From assembly GCA_028707275.1 (NCBI GenBank), contig JAQTUP010000007.1, positions 1-64,000 of the forward strand: a stretch of DNA of 64,000 bases. The letters are read 5' to 3'. Source of the stretch: Gallionella sp. (lineage in GTDB: Bacteria > Pseudomonadota > Gammaproteobacteria > Burkholderiales > Gallionellaceae). Of the stretch, positions 59,429 to 64,000 are shown piece by piece; the stretch's first letter is position 1, and each line of letters begins with the position of its first letter. The notes below the pieces were generated by a model. It saw only the letters and a list, made by a program, of their open reading frames with translations, made no database searches and had not been told where the DNA came from. The position numbers and the translations under genes are program-made.

Positions 59429-59498
59429 TGTTTAACTCCAGCAATTATGCGAAAGACGCGGAGAAATACGACTAGCTACCAGCTACCAGCGGCTGATT

Positions 59499-59558
59499 TT
59501 AATCGCCCTCGAACTCGCACCAGGCAAACACCTTTTACCCCATCTTCTCCAGCCGTAC
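59499..59558 (-). pseudogene. Decayed duplicate of the apt 3' end
   Basis: Read on the minus strand this encodes VRLEKMG-stop-KVFAWCEFEGD, matching the ARLEKMGQKVFALCEFEGD end of apt at 60346-60405. About 45 of the last 57 nt agree, and one codon has become a stop (CAG to TAA). It lies between mqsA and mtnA, so apt ends flank the mqsRA pair as direct repeats 847 bp apart. This indicates insertion of the cassette at the apt 3' end, or replacement of that end. Confidence 0.85.
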
Positions 59559-59569
59559 CCACCAATGGA

Positions 59570-59971
59570 CTAAGCCAACTCTTTAACCAGCTCCGGATGC
59601 TTATCCAATATCTTGAACAAATTAACGACGGCGCGCATGGGGACGGCTTCGCCGCGTTCGTAACGACTAAAGGCATTGTGTCCGCCGCCTGTGAGTTCTG
59701 CCGCTTGCTTCTGGGTCAGTTTCAATCGTTTTCTGGCATGGGCAAGCAACGCGGCATCTCGCGCTTTGGCTTTTTCGCCCAAGGTTTCAATCGCATTCCA
59801 TACGCGATCCGAACTATCCTGATCGGTATATTCAATTTCGCCACACACGGGGCAATGCCAGCCAGCGACTTGAGATACAACGCATGATTCACCACGCGCT
59901 TCGACGGTGACATCTTTGGTTTGCAACTTCAATTGGGTGCCGTCATCACACTGTAAACAAAATTTGGTCAT
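59570..59971 (-). CDS. mqsA: MqsA antitoxin and repressor
   Basis: 133 residues. An N-terminal zinc-binding domain has cysteines C5, C8, C40 and C43 (KFCLQC and HCPVCGE). A C-terminal XRE-type helix-turn-helix spans about 76-125, with N99 and R103 in GHNAFSRYERGE, the residues that read DNA in E. coli MqsA. It neutralises MqsR and represses the operon. It starts 1 nt after the mqsR stop; toxin-first order is normal for this system. Confidence 0.95.
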   Translation of the reverse strand: MTKFCLQCDDGTQLKLQTKDVTVEARGESCVVSQVAGWHCPVCGEIEYTDQDSSDRVWNAIETLGEKAKARDAALLAHARKRLKLTQKQAAELTGGGHNAFSRYERGEAVPMRAVVNLFKILDKHPELVKELA

Positions 59972-59972
59972 A

Positions 59973-60275
59973 TCATTTTTCCTTAAACTGAATCACGACC
60001 GCGCCCGCCTGCAAGGTCAGTTTGATATAGGCAATTTTTCCGTTAGGGCAAGGTGCGTGATACACGTCTTGCCAAACCGTGTTGTCTGAGTGGGTTGTCA
60101 TGCTTTTGTAAAACCGCGTGCTGGCTAAAGCTAAAACCACACCTATCGCTTCGAGGCGAGACAGCCCCATATTTTCCGCACCCCTTTGGGCGGTAAACGT
60201 AAATGAACGGCTACCCTCACGCAACACAATTGCTTGAAGCTCTTGCAGCGGGTAATGTGCCTTTAATTTTTCAAT
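59973..60275 (-). CDS. mqsR: MqsR mRNA interferase toxin, with a non-ATG start
   Basis: 100 residues if started at ATT (60275), which gives I-E-K-L at the place of the family's M-E-K start and a length close to E. coli MqsR (98). No ATG or TTG lies at the natural N-terminus; CTG at 60281 with AAGGG 6 nt upstream is the alternative, and the first GTG (60227) would remove 16 residues. Catalytic-region residues are intact: FYKSMTTHSDNTVWQDVYH and the terminal FKEK. It cleaves mRNA at GCU. It forms an operon with mqsA. Confidence 0.88.
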   Translation of the reverse strand: MEKLKAHYPLQELQAIVLREGSRSFTFTAQRGAENMGLSRLEAIGVVLALASTRFYKSMTTHSDNTVWQDVYHAPCPNGKIAYIKLTLQAGAVVIQFKEK

Positions 60276-60286
60276 GCGCAGATAAT

Positions 60287-60299
60287 ACCCTTATAGGGT
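60287..60299 (-). promoter_or_regulatory. Putative MqsA operator over the mqsR promoter
   Basis: The palindrome ACCCT-TAT-AGGGT lies just upstream of mqsR. Its layout is like the E. coli mqsRA operator (ACCT, 3-nt spacer, AGGT), and the minus strand reads TATAA in the middle, a possible -10 element. Repressor binding would then block transcription. Confidence 0.55.
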
Positions 60300-60345
60300 T
60301 TTAAAAGAAAATAAATTTGTTGCGCAAAAGCCTCGGTATGAAAAA

Positions 60346-60873
60346 TCAATCCCCCTCGAACTCGCACAGCGCGAACACCTTCTGCCCCATTTTTTCCAGT
60401 CTCGCCCGGCCGCCGATGTCAGGCAAGTCGATCACGAAACAGCATTCGACCACGATACCGCCCATATCCTCGATCAGTCTGACCGCAGCCTCGGCCGTAC
60501 CGCCGGTGGCGATCAGGTCGTCCACCAGCAACACGCGGTCGCCTTTTTGAATGGCATCTACATGAATCTCGATTCGGTCGCTGCCGTATTCGAGCTGATA
60601 GTCGCGCCCCACCGTCTCGGCGGGCAATTTGCCGCGCTTCCTGATCGGCACAAAACCCCGTTCCAGTTCGTAGGCAACAGGTGTGCCGACAATAAAGCCG
60701 CGCGACTCGATCCCTGCCACCTTGTCTATTCTGACATCCTTATAACGGTGGACGATTTCCTGAATGGTGGTGCGCAAACCTATCGGATCCTTGAGCAAGG
60801 TCGTGATGTCGCGGAACATGATGCCCTGGTGCGGGTAATGAGGAACGGTGCGGATGCGGGATTTTATAGGCAT
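60346..60873 (-). CDS. apt: Adenine phosphoribosyltransferase
   Basis: 175 residues. The PRPP-binding motif is VLLVDDLIATGGTA; GIESRGFIVG and FVPIRKRGKLPAET are also typical. It converts adenine and PRPP to AMP. It lies 99 nt after mtnP, whose reaction releases adenine from methylthioadenosine, so the two act in sequence. A damaged second copy of its 3' end lies beyond mqsRA. Confidence 0.96.
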   Translation of the reverse strand: MPIKSRIRTVPHYPHQGIMFRDITTLLKDPIGLRTTIQEIVHRYKDVRIDKVAGIESRGFIVGTPVAYELERGFVPIRKRGKLPAETVGRDYQLEYGSDRIEIHVDAIQKGDRVLLVDDLIATGGTAEAAVRLIEDMGGIVVECCFVIDLPDIGGRARLEKMGQKVFALCEFEGD

Positions 60874-60897
60874 GGGGGATGTAATTGATAATTAAGT

Positions 60898-60979
60898 GGT
60901 AAGTAGTGAGTGGGAAGTAGGCAGTGGGAGTGTCAGCGGTTTTTCCACTTACCACTTCCGACTTGCCACTTTCTAGTTG
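60898..60979. repeat. Heptanucleotide repeats in inverted arms between apt and mtnP
   Basis: Left arm: GGTAAGT, AGTGAGT, GGGAAGT, AGGCAGT. Right arm: CCACTTA, CCACTTC, CGACTTG, CCACTTT, CTAGTTG. Units keep a strict 7-nt phase in each arm and the two arms are roughly complementary. The last unit provides the stop codon of mtnP. Confidence 0.75.
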
Positions 60980-61836
60980 CTAAGCATTCTGCCGGCCACA
61001 GCGGACAGTTTGTCGAGCATCAGGGCATCGCGCGATTCGGGCGCCGTGATGATGGCGTACTGCAAGGCGCTGCGGCAAGTGCAACCCTCGGCCTCCTCAT
61101 CGCCGTGAACTGACGACGCCACTTCCTTCACCAGGGCGCGCGCCTTGTCGGCATTGGCCAGCAACACTTTGACGATCGCGTCCACCGTCACATTGTCGTG
61201 ATCCGGATGCCAGCAGTCGAAATCCGTCACCATCGCGACCGTCGCATAGCAAATCTCGGCCTCGCGCGCCAGCTTGGCTTCGGGCATATTGGTCATGCCG
61301 ATCACATCGCATTGCCACGAACGATACAACCGGGATTCAGCCAGGCTGGAAAACTGCATTCCTTCCATCACCAGATAAGTGCCGCCGCGCGCCACAGGAA
61401 TATCCAGCTGCTCGGCCGCCGCAAACAGATGATCCCCCAGGCGACTGCATACCGGGTGCGCCATCGAAACATGGGCGACCAGCCCCGTGCCGAAAAAACT
61501 CTTCTCCCGGTCGAAAGTACGGTCGATGAATTGATCGACGATGACAAAGGTGCCGGGCGGCAAATCTTCACGCAGCGAGCCTACCGCGCTGACCGAGATG
61601 ATGTCGGTCACCCCCAGCCGCTTCATCGCGTCGATATTGGCGCGAAAGTTGATATCCGAAGGTGAAATGCGGTGGCCTCTGCCGTGGCGCGGCAAAAACG
61701 CGATCGTCTGCCCGGCCAGCTCGCAAAGCAAAATCTCATCCGAAGGCTCGCCAAAGGCCGACTCCACTTTGACCCAGCGGGAATTTTCCATCCCCTCGAT
61801 ATGATATACGCCACTGCCGCCAATAATTCCCAACAT
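60973..61836 (-). CDS. mtnP: S-methyl-5'-thioadenosine phosphorylase
   Basis: 287 residues. Nucleoside phosphorylase family 2 motifs: GIIGGSGVYHIEGM, LPRHGRGHRISPSDINFRAN, GTYLVMEGMQFSS and VIGMTNMPEAKLAREAEICY. It phosphorolyses methylthioadenosine, a polyamine-synthesis by-product, to adenine and methylthioribose-1-phosphate. apt and mtnA downstream use those two products. Its stop codon falls inside the heptanucleotide repeats. The gap to alr is 34 nt. Confidence 0.95.
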   Translation of the reverse strand: MLGIIGGSGVYHIEGMENSRWVKVESAFGEPSDEILLCELAGQTIAFLPRHGRGHRISPSDINFRANIDAMKRLGVTDIISVSAVGSLREDLPPGTFVIVDQFIDRTFDREKSFFGTGLVAHVSMAHPVCSRLGDHLFAAAEQLDIPVARGGTYLVMEGMQFSSLAESRLYRSWQCDVIGMTNMPEAKLAREAEICYATVAMVTDFDCWHPDHDNVTVDAIVKVLLANADKARALVKEVASSVHGDEEAEGCTCRSALQYAIITAPESRDALMLDKLSAVAGRMLSN

Positions 61837-61870
61837 ACCTGAACCCTGTCTTTAAAATCGAAAAATTTTG

Positions 61871-62932
61871 TTAAACCACCACCGGCACGCGTGCCGTCAC
61901 CGCGCACATCAGTTCATAAGCGATGGTCTCGGCTGACGCCGCCACCACTTCGACGGGCAAGCCCGCGCCCCATAACGTGACGACCGAGCCCGCGCAGGCT
62001 TTGGGGTACGCCGACAAATCGACACACAACATGTCCATCGAAACGCGCCCCAGCAACGTTGACGGATAACCATCCACCAGCACGGGCGTGCCGGTTGGCG
62101 CATGACGCGGATAGCCGTCCGCATAGCCGCAGGCCACGATGCCGATACGCATGGATCTGTCTGCACGAAACCTGCCGCCGTAGCCGACTTCATCGCCTGC
62201 GAGCAAATCCTGTGTGCCGATGATCCGGCTTTTGAGGGTCATCGCCGGTTTTAACCCCAGTTGCTGCGCGGTGGTATCGCTGAAGGGGGACGCGCCATAT
62301 AACATGATGCCGGGGCGCACCCAGTCACCATGCGTTGCAGGATAACGCAGCAAGGCGGCCGAATTGGCCTGCGAACGCGCTACCCGATAATCGGCGGCCA
62401 CCTCATTAAACACGGTGAGTTGTCCTGCGACCCCTCGCGCCTCGTCGGCACAGGCATGATGACTCATCAGGGTAATCTCGCGCACGGCGGCATGTCGGCG
62501 CAGCGCCTCCATGGCGCTGGCCAGAGCCAGGGGCGAAAAGCCCAGCCTGTGCATCCCGCTGTCGACTTTAAGCCAGACATCGAGAGCGGCGCGCTTAGGA
62601 TAGGCGTCCAGCATCTTGATTTGCCATTCGCTGTGAATGACACAGGTCAGTTCATATTCGGCAACGAGTTCCAGATCGTCCTCGCTGAAAAAACCCTCCA
62701 GCAAAAGAACAGTCTGCCGGTATCCTGCCTCGCGCAGACGCACTGCATCCTGAATATCGAGCAGCGCAAATCCATCCGCATCACTGAGCGCTTCGGCCAC
62801 ACGCAACAGGCCATGACCATAACCATTCGCCTTGATAACGGCCATGATGCGCGCGGATGTGCTGCGGCGCGCGACATGCAGATTATTCTCAAGGGCATTT
62901 TGATCGATATAAACTTGTATGGGACGAGGCAT
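61871..62932 (-). CDS. alr: Alanine racemase
   Basis: 353 residues from the ATG at 62932 (MPRPIQVYIDQNALENNL), the normal family start; longer in-frame starts run into the divergent lplT-like gene. The PLP lysine is K34 in MAVIKANGYGHG. The second-site tyrosine lies in VGYGGRFRA, and YADGYPR and GRVSMDM are conserved. It supplies D-alanine for peptidoglycan. It lies upstream of mtnP on the same strand. Confidence 0.95.
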   Translation of the reverse strand: MPRPIQVYIDQNALENNLHVARRSTSARIMAVIKANGYGHGLLRVAEALSDADGFALLDIQDAVRLREAGYRQTVLLLEGFFSEDDLELVAEYELTCVIHSEWQIKMLDAYPKRAALDVWLKVDSGMHRLGFSPLALASAMEALRRHAAVREITLMSHHACADEARGVAGQLTVFNEVAADYRVARSQANSAALLRYPATHGDWVRPGIMLYGASPFSDTTAQQLGLKPAMTLKSRIIGTQDLLAGDEVGYGGRFRADRSMRIGIVACGYADGYPRHAPTGTPVLVDGYPSTLLGRVSMDMLCVDLSAYPKACAGSVVTLWGAGLPVEVVAASAETIAYELMCAVTARVPVVV

Positions 62933-63028
62933 GAATCTTGATGTCAGGAGAGGCCGGGAATGACGTAATGATAGCAGGGGCAGTGCTTTCATGATATAAA
63001 ACGAACTGATAAAAAATACCTCCGTTGA

Positions 63029-64000
63029 ATGAATATCGGTTTCTACATCATCCTCGCCGCGCAATTCACCTCTGCGCTTGCCGACAATGCGTTGCTGTTC
63101 GCCGCCATCGCCTTATTAAAGGAGTTGCACGCGCCCGGCTGGCACACGCCGGTACTGCAAGAAGCCTTTGTTTTTTCCTATATCGTATTGGCTCCGTTTG
63201 TCGGCGCTTTCGCAGATTCGCTGCCCAAGGGGCGGGTGATGTTTGTCAGCAACAACATCAAAATACTGGGCTGCATCGCCATGCTGCTGGGCGTCAATCC
63301 GCTGCTGGCCTACGGCCTGGTGGGTCTGGGCGCTGCGGCTTATTCGCCTGCCAAATACGGCATACTGACCGAATATCTGCCGCCTGAAAAACTGGTGCTG
63401 GCCAACAGCTGGATGGAAGGCTTGACCGTGTTAGCCATCGTACTGGGCGCTGTCGTCGGCGGTTTGCTGATCAGCCCGAAGATTGCCGCCCCGCTGCTGC
63501 TGCTGTGGGATGTTCCCGCCCTCAATACCGGTATCGACACGGCGCCTGAACTGGCACTGTCCATCATCGTGTTCATCTACTTTGCCGCAGCCCTGTTTAA
63601 CCTGTACATACCGCGCGTCGAACTCGACCATAAGCCACTGAGCCGAAATCCGATGTTTTTGCTCAGCGAGTTCTGGCACAATTTCAAACTGTTGTGGAAA
63701 GATCCCTTGGGACAGGTCTCGCTTGCCGTCACCACCTTGTTCTGGGGCACCGGTGCGACACTGCGCCTGATCGTTCTGGGCTGGGCGGCCGTCGCGCTGC
63801 ACTATGACATGGCCAGCGCCGCCCAACTGACCGCCTGGGTCGCCATCGGCATTGCCATCGGTTCGGTCCTGGCCGCAAAATTCGTCAGGCTGGAGAACTC
63901 GGTCAAAGTGCTGCCCATCGGCATCGCCATGGGACTGGTGGTCTTGCTGATGATTCCTGTGACCAACAGCGTGCTGGCTATTTTCCTGTTGATTGCCATC
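63029..64000 (+). CDS. LplT-like lysophospholipid transporter, 3' end outside the window
   Basis: 324 codons are open from the ATG at 63029 to the window edge with no stop. The N-terminus MNIGFYIILAAQFTSALADNALLFAAIALL and the stretch PFVGAFADSLPKGRVMFVSN are typical of the LplT branch of the major facilitator superfamily. FGYSP-like AAYSPAKYGILTEYLPPEKL also fits. At least seven hydrophobic segments are visible. LplT flips lysophospholipids across the inner membrane for re-acylation. It is divergent from alr (96 nt apart); whether an acyltransferase gene follows cannot be seen. Confidence 0.88.
   Translation, partial: MNIGFYIILAAQFTSALADNALLFAAIALLKELHAPGWHTPVLQEAFVFSYIVLAPFVGAFADSLPKGRVMFVSNNIKILGCIAMLLGVNPLLAYGLVGLGAAAYSPAKYGILTEYLPPEKLVLANSWMEGLTVLAIVLGAVVGGLLISPKIAAPLLLLWDVPALNTGIDTAPELALSIIVFIYFAAALFNLYIPRVELDHKPLSRNPMFLLSEFWHNFKLLWKDPLGQVSLAVTTLFWGTGATLRLIVLGWAAVALHYDMASAAQLTAWVAIGIAIGSVLAAKFVRLENSVKVLPIGIAMGLVVLLMIPVTNSVLAIFLLIAI

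Overview
The window is a contiguous stretch of a betaproteobacterial chromosome. The order tig-clpP-clpX-lon next to tRNA-Val/tRNA-Asp and ppiD, an EF-P with arginine at position 32 beside its rhamnosyltransferase EarP, and a pilE/fimT/pilVWX/pilY1 operon all fit Betaproteobacteria, probably Nitrosomonadales (Gallionellaceae-like). The family level is inference.

Layout. 1-8.6 kb (minus strand) is the protein quality-control block: trigger factor, ClpP, ClpX, Lon and PpiD, with two identical tRNA-Val/tRNA-Asp pairs on either side of ppiD and tRNA-Leu before tig. What looks like the 5' end of a group II intron enters at the left edge, directly behind a tRNA terminator. 8.8-18.5 kb holds an AcuI/YhdH-type reductase, a lone 1178-residue MshQ/DUF6701 secreted protein, parE-parC and an HU gene. 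18.5-27.2 kb is glycogen and maltodextrin metabolism: glgC, a GH57 amylase and malQ on one strand, glgB and pgi on the other. 27.3-29.8 kb has an orphan MacB-type permease and aspC.

29.8-36.9 kb is a signalling cassette: diguanylate cyclase, orphan ABC-type binding protein, HAMP-PAS histidine kinase, Rcp1-like receiver and a REC-PAS-GAF-HD-GYP phosphodiesterase. 36.9-44.1 kb (minus) is a minor-pilin operon, pilE-fimT-pilV-pilW-pilX-pilY1. Upstream of it lies a 1546-residue protein joining an N-terminal domain, a huge repeat-built coiled coil, a class III nucleotide cyclase domain, one membrane helix and an AsmA-like periplasmic domain. This is the most unusual gene in the window. A hemerythrin and a haem-c-type GGDEF-EAL protein follow, then efp-earP, a TumE-like toxin-antitoxin pair, two uncharacterised genes and tRNA-Thr.

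58.3-64 kb (mostly minus) is methylthioadenosine/adenine salvage, mtnP-apt-mtnA, interrupted by an mqsRA toxin-antitoxin cassette that left a decayed second copy of the apt 3' end. alr and the start of an lplT-like transporter close the window.

Small mobile or repeat elements are a recurring theme: a 135-bp inverted-repeat element with TTAG duplications, a 343-bp element with 7-bp duplications, and heptanucleotide-phased repeats at five places, two of which have become coding sequence at the ends of signalling genes.
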